Shown here piece by piece: positions 42,234-50,655 of a stretch of DNA of 64,000 nucleotides. Source of the DNA: Methylophilus glucosoxydans (lineage in GTDB: Bacteria > Pseudomonadota > Gammaproteobacteria > Burkholderiales > Methylophilaceae); NCBI RefSeq assembly GCF_042676145.1, contig NZ_JBHTJW010000003.1, forward strand, positions 62,001-126,000. Reading direction: 5' to 3'. Within the stretch, counting starts at the first letter, position 1; every line of letters begins with the position of its first letter. A program made the position numbers and the translations under genes. The notes under the pieces are model-generated. The model was not told the DNA's origin and made no database searches. It was given only the letters and a program-made list of their open reading frames with translations.

Positions 42234-42276
42234 GCAAGCTACATATCCTCTCCCAATGATGTAGCTTGCTTTTTTT
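42234..42276 (+). terminator. intrinsic terminator after the EF-hand/BON gene
   Basis: GCAAGCTACAT / ATGTAGCTTGC, a perfect 11-base stem with a 14-base loop, followed by seven T. Starts 13 bases after the stop. Confidence 0.9.
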
Positions 42277-42374
42277 GTTTGGCGGGTTGTCCTACAAGTA
42301 GTTGTTAGATTCATCCTCTTTGCAGCTTGGACAACTCGCCCTCTTAATCACGTGTACAAATGAAAGGAAACATC

Positions 42375-42782
42375 ATGAAAATGAACCGTTATCTGACTAT
42401 GAGTGCTTTAGTAACTTTAATGGGTCTTGCCAGCACCCATGCGCTGGCACAAGGCGAACCGATGTATAAATTTTTGCCTAGCGAAACGGTGGTCGACAAT
42501 GTGAAAACCCTGTTGCAGAGCCATGGCGTAGATGCTTCAGCAATTGAAGTGAATTCTGACACCCATGGTGTGGTTCAACTGAGCGGTCAGGTTGCTTCCA
42601 AAGAGCAGGTTGAAACGGTGACTAATCTGGCCAAACAGGCTGAAGGCGTGTATGCCGTTCTGGGCGAGTTGCGCTATACCACAGGTGAAGTGGTGCCAGC
42701 CCCTGCGCCCGCAGGCATGGATACAGTGATGGATACCCCACCTGCACCTGGCAGCGCTGTTGAGCAGATGGATGCCCAATGA
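42375..42782 (+). CDS. secreted BON-domain protein
   Basis: The ATG at 42375 is chosen because AAAGGA lies just upstream; an ATG at 42360 is also in frame. The 135-residue product has a signal peptide (LTMSALVTLMGLASTHALA) and one BON domain: VVDNVKTLLQSHGVDASAIEV, read as VVDNVKTLLQSHGV, then HGVVQLSGQVASKEQVE and AEGVYAVLGELRY. The C-terminus is a low-complexity Pro/Ala/Met tail. It is the second BON protein in 700 bases. A periplasmic or outer-membrane stress role like OsmY is inferred. Confidence 0.82.
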   Translation: MKMNRYLTMSALVTLMGLASTHALAQGEPMYKFLPSETVVDNVKTLLQSHGVDASAIEVNSDTHGVVQLSGQVASKEQVETVTNLAKQAEGVYAVLGELRYTTGEVVPAPAPAGMDTVMDTPPAPGSAVEQMDAQ

Positions 42783-42830
42783 ACTGATGGACAAGGCCAT
42801 GCGGTGGTATCAGAGATGTCCCGGCAGGAG

Positions 42831-43430
42831 TTATTGATGCTGGGGCATCACATGTCTACCGGATTCGTACTCGGCCTGGTTGGTTTGTCGGATGAACAGT
42901 AACTGATCGGTGGCAAAACCCAACTCTTTGGCTTTGGCCATCAAATGTTGTTTGATCGGGTAGGGGAGTTGTGGTGTGCGGGAGAGTATCCATAAGTAGT
43001 CTCTGCCACTGCTAACCAAGGCATAGTTGTAATAAGGCTTATCGATTTCGAGGATGGTGTAATCACCATAAAAAGGGCCGAAGAATGACACCTTGAGTTT
43101 GCCGGTACGGCTGCCGTCAGGATTGGCCGGATCGACAAATTTGGCCTTGCCGGTAGCGACACTCCAGTCGTTTTTCTGGGGATCGAAGCCACGGTTCACT
43201 ACCTTGAGCGTGCCATCCGCTTCGATGGTGTAATTGGCCGTGACTTGCTCCAAGCCTTTTTCAAATCGGTTGTCCAGTCTGGCAATTTCATACCAGGTTC
43301 CGGTGTATTGGTTAGGGTCAAAGCTGCGGACAATGGATTGCTCGGCCTGGCTGGGCATCGGCGCTGAGCAGCTGATGAGACAAGTTGACACGATGCAAAT
43401 GCAAAAGAGGCTGAGACGGCTATTTAACAT
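42831..43430 (-). CDS. blc: outer-membrane lipocalin lipoprotein
   Basis: The 199-residue protein starts at the ATG at 43430 with a lipoprotein signal ending CLISC before SAPMPSQAE. The lipocalin fold is shown by YTGTWYEIARLDNRFEKGL (the G-x-W motif), VNRGFDPQKNDW, SFFGPFYGDYTILEID and YLWILSRTPQLP. Bacterial lipocalins bind lysophospholipids and help membrane repair under stress. It is convergent with the BON gene and divergent from a glycine-zipper gene, in keeping with an envelope-maintenance block. Confidence 0.92.
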   Translation of the reverse strand: MLNSRLSLFCICIVSTCLISCSAPMPSQAEQSIVRSFDPNQYTGTWYEIARLDNRFEKGLEQVTANYTIEADGTLKVVNRGFDPQKNDWSVATGKAKFVDPANPDGSRTGKLKVSFFGPFYGDYTILEIDKPYYNYALVSSGRDYLWILSRTPQLPYPIKQHLMAKAKELGFATDQLLFIRQTNQAEYESGRHVMPQHQ

Positions 43431-43507
43431 AACAATATAGTCAATAAACAATATATGGTTTTTCAAAGACCATTTAAAATAGCATAAATTCAAACAAGGG
43501 ATACAAC

Positions 43508-43942
43508 ATGAAAAAATTGATTTGGGGTGTGTTGTTCATATGCGCAACACCAGTCATGGCAGATAATCTGGAAACAGGTCTTGGCGGCGGCCTGGGCGCT
43601 GCAGCCGGGACTGCAGTAGGTAGCGTGTTAGGCGGCTCTACCGGTGAGGTCATCGGTGGCGCTGTCGGCGGTGGTCTGGGAGGCGCGGCGACCACAGGCC
43701 GTGCGGGACGGACCGGTGCCATTTTGGGTGGGGCTGCGGGCGGTGCCACCGGGGCAATGGTTGGGCGTAAAGTGAGCGGTACTACCACAGGCGCTGTGGT
43801 CGGCGCCGGTGTTGGCGGTGCAGGCGGTGCAGTGGTCGGTAAAGTGATAGACGAGCCGGATCCCTATGCAGGGCGTGGCTATGGCAAACGACACAAAGGT
43901 CCGCGCCATCACCACAAGCACAGACACCATGATCACGATTAA
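43508..43942 (+). CDS. secreted glycine-zipper protein with His-rich tail, 1
   Basis: The 144-residue protein has a signal peptide (LIWGVLFICATPVMA) and three or four glycine-zipper stretches (GLGGGLGAAAGTAVGSVLGG, GEVIGGAVGGGLGGAA, GAILGGAAGGATGAMVG, GAVVGAGVGGAGGAVVG). The C-terminus is rich in His and Lys (RHHHKHRHHDHD), which could bind metal. Glycine-zipper proteins pack as membrane helices or oligomers in the envelope. No function can be assigned. The preceding gene start (lipocalin) is 77 bases away on the other strand. Confidence 0.8.
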   Translation: MKKLIWGVLFICATPVMADNLETGLGGGLGAAAGTAVGSVLGGSTGEVIGGAVGGGLGGAATTGRAGRTGAILGGAAGGATGAMVGRKVSGTTTGAVVGAGVGGAGGAVVGKVIDEPDPYAGRGYGKRHKGPRHHHKHRHHDHD

Positions 43943-44017
43943 GACTGCTGATTAAGCGCGCGTGTCGTACAAGTGTCTATTTGATCCTCTTCCCTTTTTC
44001 ATTGAATGGAGCATGAC

Positions 44018-44458
44018 ATGAAAACATGGATGATTGCTGTCAGTTTGCTGATTGCCAGCAACCCCAGTTGGGCGCAAAGCTGTAATAGCAAAAATGTCGG
44101 TGCCAGTGGCGTCGGTGGCTTGGCTGGTTCAGCCATTGGTGCCGTGATGCTGGGGCCCGCGGGTGAAGTGCTCGGGGGCGCCGTAGGTGGTGCCGTGGGG
44201 AGTGTGGTCGCCAATGGCGGCAAAGCACAGCCGGCGACGATGTTGGGGGGTGCCGTGGGCGGGGCCGGCGGTGCAATCCTGGGGCGTGGTTTGGGTGGTG
44301 GCAGGTTGCTCGCGGTGATTGGTGCCGGTTTAGGCAGTGCAGGCGGCGCTTGCGTGGCTCAGCAAAGTGGAGCCACAAAAACACATCACGTCTCACACAC
44401 GAAAAAACAGACTGCCAATAACGCCACTGCCAAAGCACAAAAATTGCTCGGTAGTTAA
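44018..44458 (+). CDS. secreted glycine-zipper protein, 2
   Basis: The 146-residue protein starts at the ATG at 44018 (GGAG about seven bases upstream). It has a signal peptide (WMIAVSLLIASNPSWA) and repeated glycine-zipper segments (GGLAGSAIGAVMLGPAGEVL, GGAVGGAVGSVVANGG, GGAVGGAGGAILGRGLGG). It then has a Lys/Thr/Asn-rich tail. It resembles the upstream glycine-zipper protein in the zipper core but lacks the His-rich tail, so the pair may be an old duplication. The function is unknown. A hairpin follows at 44471. Confidence 0.8.
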   Translation: MKTWMIAVSLLIASNPSWAQSCNSKNVGASGVGGLAGSAIGAVMLGPAGEVLGGAVGGAVGSVVANGGKAQPATMLGGAVGGAGGAILGRGLGGGRLLAVIGAGLGSAGGACVAQQSGATKTHHVSHTKKQTANNATAKAQKLLGS

Positions 44459-44470
44459 ATCCAGGCTTGG

Positions 44471-44495
44471 GGGCAGCTTGAGTTTCAAGTTGCCC
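44471..44495. terminator. hairpin between convergent glycine-zipper and gdx genes
   Basis: GGGCAGCTTGA-GTT-TCAAGTTGCCC, 11-base stem with one G-U pair, 12 bases after the stop; only a weak T stretch follows. Confidence 0.5.
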
Positions 44496-44554
44496 GGCTT
44501 TCACACAACAGGATTTAAAATTGCCAGTTTGCTAATGCCAGTGCTTGCTGGCAG

Positions 44555-44872
44555 TTAATGCGCCGCCAGCTTGAGGCCGATAATGCCGGCCATAATCATG
44601 CACAAGCTGAAGATGCGCAATGGAGATACCGGTTCATTAAATAGCCAGATGCCGCCGATCACAGTACCGACAGCCCCAATGCCAACCCAGACGGCATAAG
44701 CCGTGCCGACAGGCAGCTGCTTGACACAGACGCCCAAAAGCCAGACGCTGATGACCATGGTCACGATGGTCCAGAACGAGGGCCAAAACTTGGTGAATCC
44801 CTCGGTATACTTCAAACCGATAGCCCAGGCGGTCTCAAACAATCCCGCAATTATCAGCACTAACCAGATCAT
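44555..44872 (-). CDS. gdx: Gdx/SugE-type small multidrug-resistance exporter
   Basis: The 105-residue, four-helix SMR protein begins MIWLVLIIAGLFETAWAIGL with the essential membrane Glu, then LKYTEGFTKFWPSFWT, VGTAYAVWVGIGAVGT and LFNEPVSPLRI. The pattern fits the SugE/Gdx branch, which exports guanidinium, more than EmrE. AAAGGA precedes the ATG at 44872. It lies 20 bases after the rsuA stop on the same strand. No guanidine riboswitch is visible, and the subfamily call rests on sequence pattern only. Confidence 0.85.
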   Translation of the reverse strand: MIWLVLIIAGLFETAWAIGLKYTEGFTKFWPSFWTIVTMVISVWLLGVCVKQLPVGTAYAVWVGIGAVGTVIGGIWLFNEPVSPLRIFSLCMIMAGIIGLKLAAH

Positions 44873-44892
44873 GAAGGTCCTTTGTTGATCGT

Positions 44893-45609
44893 TCAGGATT
44901 GAACGGCAATTAAATCCTCGTCGGTGAGCCAGCGCCATTCCCCCACTGCCAGAGTCTCTGGTAGCGCAAGTTGACCAATTTTGATACGTTTCAAGGCTTC
45001 TACGCGGTTGCCGGTGGCGGCGATCATGCGCTTGACCTGATGGTATTTGCCTTCTGCCAGCGTGAGGTGTATCACGTTCTCTGTGATCTGTGTGGCGGCC
45101 AAGGCAGCAATCGTTTCGTCTTCATCAATCAGTTGCACGCCTGCCAACAGGTGCTGCATATCGGCAGTGCTCAAAGCGTGTTTGCAAGTCACCTCGTATA
45201 CCTTGGGTACATGGTGTTTGGGTGAACTGACTTTGTGAATAAACTGGCCATCGTCTGACAGTAAAATCAGGCCGGTGGTATCTTCATCCAGCCGTCCGAT
45301 ACACTGTACTCCGCGCTCTACCAGCGGGCTGGGCAGCAGTGTATAGATGGTCGGATGAAATTGGGTTTTATGCGTACATTCATAATGCGCCGGTTTGTGC
45401 ATCATCAGGTAACTATGCTCGCGGTATTGCCAGGGCTCACCTTCCACCGTGAAGTGCAGGCTGTTGTCGAGCGCAAACTTAGCGTCCGGGTCATCACAGG
45501 GTTCACCATTGACGGTCACTGCATCGTTAACAATTAAAATGCGGCACATTTTGCGTGTGCCAAAGCCCTGCCGGTGCAAGATACGTTCTAAATCAAGTGT
45601 TTTTGCCAT
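44893..45609 (-). CDS. rsuA: 16S rRNA pseudouridine(516) synthase RsuA
   Basis: The 238-residue enzyme makes pseudouridine 516 in 16S rRNA. It has an N-terminal S4-like RNA-binding domain (LDLERILHRQGFGTRKMC, VTVNGEPCDDPD) and the catalytic motif CIGRLDEDTTGLILLSDDGQ with the active Asp. Later motifs are KVYEVTCKHAL and LAEGKYHQVKRMIAATGNRV. The start at 45609 lies inside a perfect 24-bp inverted repeat shared with the divergent methyltransferase gene. No Shine-Dalgarno is present; TATAAT ends six bases before the ATG, suggesting a leaderless transcript. Confidence 0.92.
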   Translation of the reverse strand: MAKTLDLERILHRQGFGTRKMCRILIVNDAVTVNGEPCDDPDAKFALDNSLHFTVEGEPWQYREHSYLMMHKPAHYECTHKTQFHPTIYTLLPSPLVERGVQCIGRLDEDTTGLILLSDDGQFIHKVSSPKHHVPKVYEVTCKHALSTADMQHLLAGVQLIDEDETIAALAATQITENVIHLTLAEGKYHQVKRMIAATGNRVEALKRIKIGQLALPETLAVGEWRWLTDEDLIAVQS

Positions 45610-45719
45610 GCAGGAATTATACGTGAATGGTGCGCAGCTTTGGGCTGGGCGCGTATTTGTGGATGGATTCCAGGCAAAAATCAGCCAGCCGCGCAATTCA
45701 CGTATAATTCCTGCATGGC
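45605..45719. promoter_or_regulatory. mirror-image divergent promoter: perfect 24-bp inverted repeat
   Basis: Bases 45605-45628 and 45696-45719 are exact reverse complements over 24 bp. Each arm contains TATAAT, then TCCTGC, then the start codon ATGGC of its gene (rsuA leftward, TrmH-family gene rightward). Similarity continues inward with a two-base gap (GCGCA). Both genes therefore have identical -10 boxes six bases before the start and no Shine-Dalgarno. No good -35 hexamers are seen. The 67-bp centre is not palindromic. Confidence 0.75.
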
Positions 45720-46509
45720 TTTTAAACATATTACCTCCCGCGATAACCCTGTCTTCAAGCAATTGCGCAAGCTGGCCGACCAGTCGCGTGAGCGCAAAAA
45801 AACGGCGTCTACCCTGTTGGAGGGCGTGCATTTGATTGAAGCCTACCATCAGGTCTATGGTGAACCCAGGCTGCTGATTATCCCTGAAGGGCATAGTAAT
45901 GACGAGGCGACGGCCTTGATACAGCAGTTGACGGATGTGGATACGATGCTGTTGCCTACGTTGATGTTTGCCGAGTTGGCGCCAGTGGCATCCAGTAGTG
46001 GTGTGATGGCCTTGGTGGATATTCCTGCTGCGACGCTGCCCGCGCACTGTGATTTTGCACTGGTGATAGAAGATATCCAGGATCCGGGTAATTTGGGCAG
46101 CATCTTGCGGACGGCCGCGGCCGCAGGCGTGCAGGCCGCCTATCTGACTAAAGGTTGTACCGATGCCTGGTCGCCCAAAGCGCTCAGAGGCGGGCAGGGG
46201 GCACAGTTTATTTTACCGCTGATGGAAAGCGTGGATGCGCTCGAGGTGATTGCGGGCTTTTCCGGCAAAACCCTTGCTTTGACCATGCAGGGCGCCAGCT
46301 TGTATCAGCAAGGGCTGCAAGAGCCCGTCTTGTTTGTGGTGGGCAACGAAGGGGCTGGGATTTCTGCTGCGCTGCAAGCCGCGGTTGAGACCTGTGTCAC
46401 CATTCCTATGGCACATCAGGGCACACTGGCCCTGGAGTCTTTGAATGCGGCCGCAGCCACCGCGATTGCGTTATTTGAATGCCAGCGCCAACGCGGACTG
46501 GGCACATAG
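45715..46509 (+). CDS. TrmH/SpoU-family RNA 2'-O-methyltransferase
   Basis: The 264-residue protein has an N-terminal substrate-binding domain (SRDNPVFKQLRKLADQS, TLLEGVHLIEAY) and a SPOUT methyltransferase domain with motif 1 EDIQDPGNLGSILRTAAAAG, motif 2 FVVGNEGAGIS and motif 3 IPMAHQGTLALESLNAAAA. It methylates ribose in rRNA or tRNA; the exact nucleotide is not deducible. The start is the ATG at 45715 inside the right arm of the inverted repeat. Pairing with rsuA, another RNA-modifying enzyme, by mirrored promoters suggests matched expression. Confidence 0.9.
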   Translation: MAFKHITSRDNPVFKQLRKLADQSRERKKTASTLLEGVHLIEAYHQVYGEPRLLIIPEGHSNDEATALIQQLTDVDTMLLPTLMFAELAPVASSSGVMALVDIPAATLPAHCDFALVIEDIQDPGNLGSILRTAAAAGVQAAYLTKGCTDAWSPKALRGGQGAQFILPLMESVDALEVIAGFSGKTLALTMQGASLYQQGLQEPVLFVVGNEGAGISAALQAAVETCVTIPMAHQGTLALESLNAAAATAIALFECQRQRGLGT

Positions 46510-46516
46510 CCGCAGA

Positions 46517-47389
46517 TTAGTGTTTGATGCCAGGCGAGTTGTCTGCCTCAAACAAGGCGAGCGCTTCTTCTTCATCAACCACATAGTGTTTGTGGCAAAA
46601 GTCACATTGAATCTCAATGCTGCCTTGCTCCTGCAAAATGCTTTGCACTTCTTCCAGACCCAGCATTTGCAGCATATTGCTGACATTGGCTTGCGAGCAA
46701 CTACAAAACGCCTGCACTTCGCGCCCGCTAAATAACCGTACATCTTCTTCCACAAACAACCGCTGCAAGAGGGTGACCGCTTCCAGATCCAACAGCTCCG
46801 GGGCCGTGACAGTACCCGCCAGATGTTGCACACGGTTCCAGCAGTCCAGATCACTTTCTTGCTGCTGCGGCAATTTTTGCAACAGCAGGCCAGCCGCGCG
46901 GTTTCCCTCCGCGGTCAGCCATAGGCGGGTGTCAATCTGTTGAGAGCGCAGCATGTAGTTTTCAAGCATGCTGGCTATGCTGTCACCTTCTAGCGGCACA
47001 ATGCCCTGATAAGGCTCGCCCGTTTCAGGCATCAGGGTAATCACCAGCTGGCCTTGTGCGAGCCAGTCTATTAAATGTGGGCCATTGAGTTCGCCACTGA
47101 TCTTGGCTGTCGCGCGGATATTTAAAGCAGAAGTGCATTCAACCACCAATAACTGCAAGGCGCCTTTACTTTGCAATTGCAAAATCAGTTTCCCTTGCAT
47201 TTTGAGGGTAGAGGTCAGCAACACACTGGCTGCCGCAAACTCACCAATCACGCTTTTGAGCGCATCAGGCAGGCTCTGATGCTCAAGCGCAGTGAACAGG
47301 CTTTGATTGAGCTGAACAAAATTACCGCGCACGGCGGACTGTTCAAAAATAAAAGGGTGCAGTTGGTCTGGACGTTGTGCATTTTTCAT
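46517..47389 (-). CDS. hslO: redox-regulated chaperone Hsp33
   Basis: The 290-residue chaperone is switched on by oxidation. The N-terminal domain has RPDQLHPFIFEQSAVRGNF in its usual place and the C-terminal redox zinc centre is CSCSQANVSNML with CDFCHKHYVV, four cysteines in the CxC plus CxxC pattern. The ATG at 47389 is chosen because the longer open frame to 47449 would run through the terminator at 47435-47460. It is convergent with the TrmH-family gene with a seven-base gap. Confidence 0.93.
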   Translation of the reverse strand: MKNAQRPDQLHPFIFEQSAVRGNFVQLNQSLFTALEHQSLPDALKSVIGEFAAASVLLTSTLKMQGKLILQLQSKGALQLLVVECTSALNIRATAKISGELNGPHLIDWLAQGQLVITLMPETGEPYQGIVPLEGDSIASMLENYMLRSQQIDTRLWLTAEGNRAAGLLLQKLPQQQESDLDCWNRVQHLAGTVTAPELLDLEAVTLLQRLFVEEDVRLFSGREVQAFCSCSQANVSNMLQMLGLEEVQSILQEQGSIEIQCDFCHKHYVVDEEEALALFEADNSPGIKH

Positions 47390-47434
47390 GTGCGCTATTT
47401 TAACATTGAAGCTTGGCGTCGCTGACACCCGCAA

Positions 47435-47460
47435 TAAAAAAGCCCGCACAGTGGCGGGCT
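47435..47460 (-). terminator. intrinsic terminator of the TonB receptor gene
   Basis: On the minus strand AGCCCGC-CACTGT-GCGGGCT followed by a T-run, 21 bases after the receptor stop and upstream of hslO. Confidence 0.9.
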
Positions 47461-47480
47461 AAAATCACATGCATGCTAGA

Positions 47481-49670
47481 TCAGAAATGATAGTTCAAGG
47501 TCGCACGGGCGTTTAAAGGCGCACCGGGCGTAATGTTATTGTTGTTGTGCGCAAACAGGGCATAGTCTTTGTTAGTCAGGTTCTCGATATTGATTTGCGC
47601 ATCCCACTGCGGGCTTAACTTGGCAAAAATCGCTGCATCAAAACGCGTGTAACCAGGCAGCAGCGTGCTTTGGCTAGCCGTTGGGGTGGCCGCATACATT
47701 TCTGAGCGGCTGACCATGCCCAACGCGACGGCCCACATGTCATTGATCTGGTATTTATTCCACAATGAGAAGGTGCGGGTGGGTGTCATTGCCAGATTGC
47801 TGCCAGCCAGGATCGCACTGTTGCCTGCGCCTTGCTGTTTGGTGATTTCGCCTTCTTGCAACGTGAATGCGCCCATGACCTGCCATTGGTCAGTCACCTT
47901 GCCGCTCAGGCCAACTTCCAGACCTTTGGTTTCCTGGCCGTCAAGCAGAATAGAGTTACCTGTATTTGTAGGGTCTGCGGCCAAAACATTTTCTCTTTCA
48001 AGTTGAAAAATGGCGGCAGTCAATGCCAGATTGGGGTTGATATCCCATTTTGCGCCGACTTCTTTATTAATGAATTTTTCAGGCTTGAAGCTTTGAGTGC
48101 TCACGGTAAGACCAATCAACTGATCCCCAGCGCGCGGCACATATGAGGTGCTGTAGCTTGCATATAGCGAGCTATCCGTCGTAGGTTTGTAAATCAGCCC
48201 GGCTCGCGGTGAAAGCAGATTATTTGTGACATTGATATTAGCAAAGTTACCTGTTCGCAAGTCGGTGTAATTTGTTTCCAAATGATCATGTCTTAAGCCC
48301 AGGACTGCCTGCCATTTGGGGTTGAAAACGATTTGATCCTGCAAGTATATGGCGGCAACGGTAAAGTCACTTTTCTGATTGCGGCTGGTTGCATTAAAGG
48401 CTACATTGGAAACTGTAGGGTTATCGGCCGAGACGCTGCCAGTTAAGTTTTCACTCGTTCCCTGAGTGAGTCGCTTATTTGTCGTATCTTGTGCAGCAAG
48501 CTCTGTCCCAGCCAGCAACTTATGTTCTACATTTCCAGTTTTGGCTGTATAGGTAATATCAGTTTGGTTAATCAGGTTCTCACGTTTTGTCTCATCTCGA
48601 TAAGCGCCTAATTGCAGGGTATTGGCGGTTGTCACACTGCTATTTGCATAAACGTTTTGATAATACTTATCGTAGTAGGCCAAACGGGTACTGTTTTTGA
48701 CCTGCACGCCGTTATCAAAGGCATGGCTGATGGCAGCATTAAAGGCGACAGTTTCTGTTTCGGTCGGGCTTAATTTTGCGTTACCAAAAAACTTGTCATA
48801 ATCCTTGATGCGATAAGGACGATTATTCAGGTTGCTGTTGTCCCCACCGATAAAAGACGGTATGCCTCTATCCGCAGTGCGTTCGTCTTTAAAGTATTCG
48901 GCACTTAAAACAATCTCGGTTTTATCCCCCGGCTTGATCGTAAAGGTCGGTGTCATGCCGTAGCGTTTTAATTCCACGCCATCACGGTAAGAGTTGGAGT
49001 TTTCATACACCGCATTGAGTCTGAATGCTAATTCTTCTGACAACCCTTGACCATAATCAGCGGTGATCCGGCGGTGATCGAAACTGCCGTAGCTCACGCT
49101 CAGGTCTCTGACGGGATCCCAGCCGGCTTTTTTGCTGACGCGGTTCACGACACCGCCTGCGCCGCCGCGGCCAAAAATCATGCCGTTAGGGCCTTTAAGC
49201 ACCTCGATACGGTCAGTGTTATATAAGTCGCGGTAAGTCTGAATGTCATCGCGCAGGCCGTCTACAAACAAGTCACCCGTAGTCTGGTTGCCACGTAATA
49301 CAAGCTGGTCACGGTTACCTTCACCTTGTGCCGCTTGCACACCAGGCACATAGCGTACAGCATCAGCGATGCTTTGCATGGACTGGTCTTGCATAAAGTC
49401 GCGCGTAATCACGGTAATGGCTTGCGGTACGTTGACCAGCTCGGTATCGGTTCTGGTCGCGGAGGTGGAGCGCTTTGCGTTGTAACCCTTGACCGGTTTG
49501 GTGTCACTCTGTTTCTCTGCCTTGACCTCGACCTCTTGTAACTCGACGGTTTCGCGCTCACTGGCGCCTAACGCGGTCATGGATAACAGTGCGCTACTAA
49601 AAAACAGCCCGATCGAGAGCAGCGTTGGACGAGGTCTGAACGGATTTTCTTGGGTATTTTTAATCGTCAT
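47481..49670 (-). CDS. TonB-dependent siderophore receptor (FpvA/FhuE-like)
   Basis: The 729-residue outer-membrane receptor has a signal peptide (about 1-35, ending MTALGA), a plug domain with VNVPQAITVITRDFMQDQS, VPGVQAAQGEGNRDQLVLRG and VEVLKGPNGMIFGRGGAGGVVNRVSK (parts shown), and a 22-strand barrel ending in the terminal Phe of NARATLNYHF. A TonB-box-like stretch precedes the plug. It imports ferric siderophores. A Fur-box-like palindrome lies at 49714-49730, about 45-60 bases upstream of the ATG. No siderophore synthesis genes are near, so it probably uses foreign siderophores. Confidence 0.93.
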   Translation of the reverse strand: MTIKNTQENPFRPRPTLLSIGLFFSSALLSMTALGASERETVELQEVEVKAEKQSDTKPVKGYNAKRSTSATRTDTELVNVPQAITVITRDFMQDQSMQSIADAVRYVPGVQAAQGEGNRDQLVLRGNQTTGDLFVDGLRDDIQTYRDLYNTDRIEVLKGPNGMIFGRGGAGGVVNRVSKKAGWDPVRDLSVSYGSFDHRRITADYGQGLSEELAFRLNAVYENSNSYRDGVELKRYGMTPTFTIKPGDKTEIVLSAEYFKDERTADRGIPSFIGGDNSNLNNRPYRIKDYDKFFGNAKLSPTETETVAFNAAISHAFDNGVQVKNSTRLAYYDKYYQNVYANSSVTTANTLQLGAYRDETKRENLINQTDITYTAKTGNVEHKLLAGTELAAQDTTNKRLTQGTSENLTGSVSADNPTVSNVAFNATSRNQKSDFTVAAIYLQDQIVFNPKWQAVLGLRHDHLETNYTDLRTGNFANINVTNNLLSPRAGLIYKPTTDSSLYASYSTSYVPRAGDQLIGLTVSTQSFKPEKFINKEVGAKWDINPNLALTAAIFQLERENVLAADPTNTGNSILLDGQETKGLEVGLSGKVTDQWQVMGAFTLQEGEITKQQGAGNSAILAGSNLAMTPTRTFSLWNKYQINDMWAVALGMVSRSEMYAATPTASQSTLLPGYTRFDAAIFAKLSPQWDAQINIENLTNKDYALFAHNNNNITPGAPLNARATLNYHF

Positions 49671-49713
49671 AAAATTAATATCCTCTCAATGATTGTCGCG
49701 AATATTAACTTAG

Positions 49714-49730
49714 TTGATAATGGTTATCAA
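49714..49730 (-). promoter_or_regulatory. Fur box upstream of the siderophore receptor
   Basis: TTGATAATGGTTATCAA, a near-perfect palindrome matching the GATAAT-centred Fur consensus. Implies iron repression of the receptor. Confidence 0.8.
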
Positions 49731-49776
49731 TAAATTTTGTAAGTTTTGTCAGCAAATCACGGGATAAGCGTGAGTA

Positions 49777-50649
49777 CTAGTCGCTAGCAAGCTGGCCGAG
49801 TTGCCAATGGGCCATTGCCCATTGCCACAGCGCAGGCAAGTTTGAAAAATTGGGAACCGGTTGCGGTAAATAGGGTAGAAAGTTGAAGGCGGCAACGAGC
49901 GTGGCCAGGATATTGTCGAGCGGCAAAGCGGTTGCCAGGGTTTGTTTGCTGAGTTTTTGCCCTTGGTCGTTCAATACCAGCGGGATATGGGCATAAGCTG
50001 GGGTGGCATAGCCCAAGCACTGTTGCAGATAGATCTGCCGCGTGGTGGACTGCAGCAGGTCAGCACCGCGCACCACATGGGTCACGCCTTGCAAAGCATC
50101 ATCAACGACCACGGCTAACTGGTAGCTGAACAGACCATCGGCACGCTTGATCACAAAGTCACCGATGTCTCTGGCCATGGCATGTTGCTGCCAGCCGACA
50201 ACTCTATCGGCAAAGCCGATATTGATAGCAGGCGTTTTCAAGCGCCAGGCAGCTGGTGTGTCTGGTTTAATGGGATGTTGCAGGCAAGTGCCAGGATAAA
50301 TGGCACCTTCAATGCCCAGTTGTGTTGAGCTGTCGGCAATCTCCTTGCGCGAGCAGGTGCAAGGGTATGCCAGGCCCCGGTGGCGTAACTGCGCCAGGGC
50401 CTGCTCATAGTGCTCGGTGCGTTCACTTTGGTAGACGATTTTCTCATCCCAAACAAAGCCATAATGCTGCAGGGTGCGAATCATGTCTGCGCTGGCGCCG
50501 GCTACGCGGCGGGTGGTGTCTACATCTTCTATACGCAGCAGCCAGCGGCCGCCCTGGCTTTTAGCATCGCAGTAACTGGCGACGGCGGCGACCAGTGAGC
50601 CAAAATGCAAGGGGCCGGTAGGCGAAGGGGCAAAGCGGCCAACCACCAT
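49777..50649 (-). CDS. gluQ: glutamyl-Q tRNA(Asp) synthetase
   Basis: The 290-residue enzyme attaches glutamate to queuosine in tRNA(Asp). It is a truncated GluRS: VGRFAPSPTGPLHFGSL (HIGH-like), RIEDVDTTR, the zinc site YPCTCSRKEI with YPGTC, and LSKQ in QGQKLSKQTLA. The anticodon-binding domain is absent, as usual. It is coupled to the DUF3301 gene upstream (six-base gap). Confidence 0.93.
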   Translation of the reverse strand: MVVGRFAPSPTGPLHFGSLVAAVASYCDAKSQGGRWLLRIEDVDTTRRVAGASADMIRTLQHYGFVWDEKIVYQSERTEHYEQALAQLRHRGLAYPCTCSRKEIADSSTQLGIEGAIYPGTCLQHPIKPDTPAAWRLKTPAINIGFADRVVGWQQHAMARDIGDFVIKRADGLFSYQLAVVVDDALQGVTHVVRGADLLQSTTRQIYLQQCLGYATPAYAHIPLVLNDQGQKLSKQTLATALPLDNILATLVAAFNFLPYLPQPVPNFSNLPALWQWAMAHWQLGQLASD

Positions 50650-50655
50650 GGTGTT

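Noticed and set aside
43560..44340. Tandem DNA repeat or CRISPR-like array in the glycine-zipper genes
   Set aside because: The repetition is of Gly/Ala codons within two coding regions with signal peptides; there are no constant direct repeats with unique spacers.
45610..46047. N-terminal extension of the rsuA frame
   Set aside because: It is antisense to the TrmH-family gene and the RsuA family N-terminus begins at 45609, within the inverted repeat.
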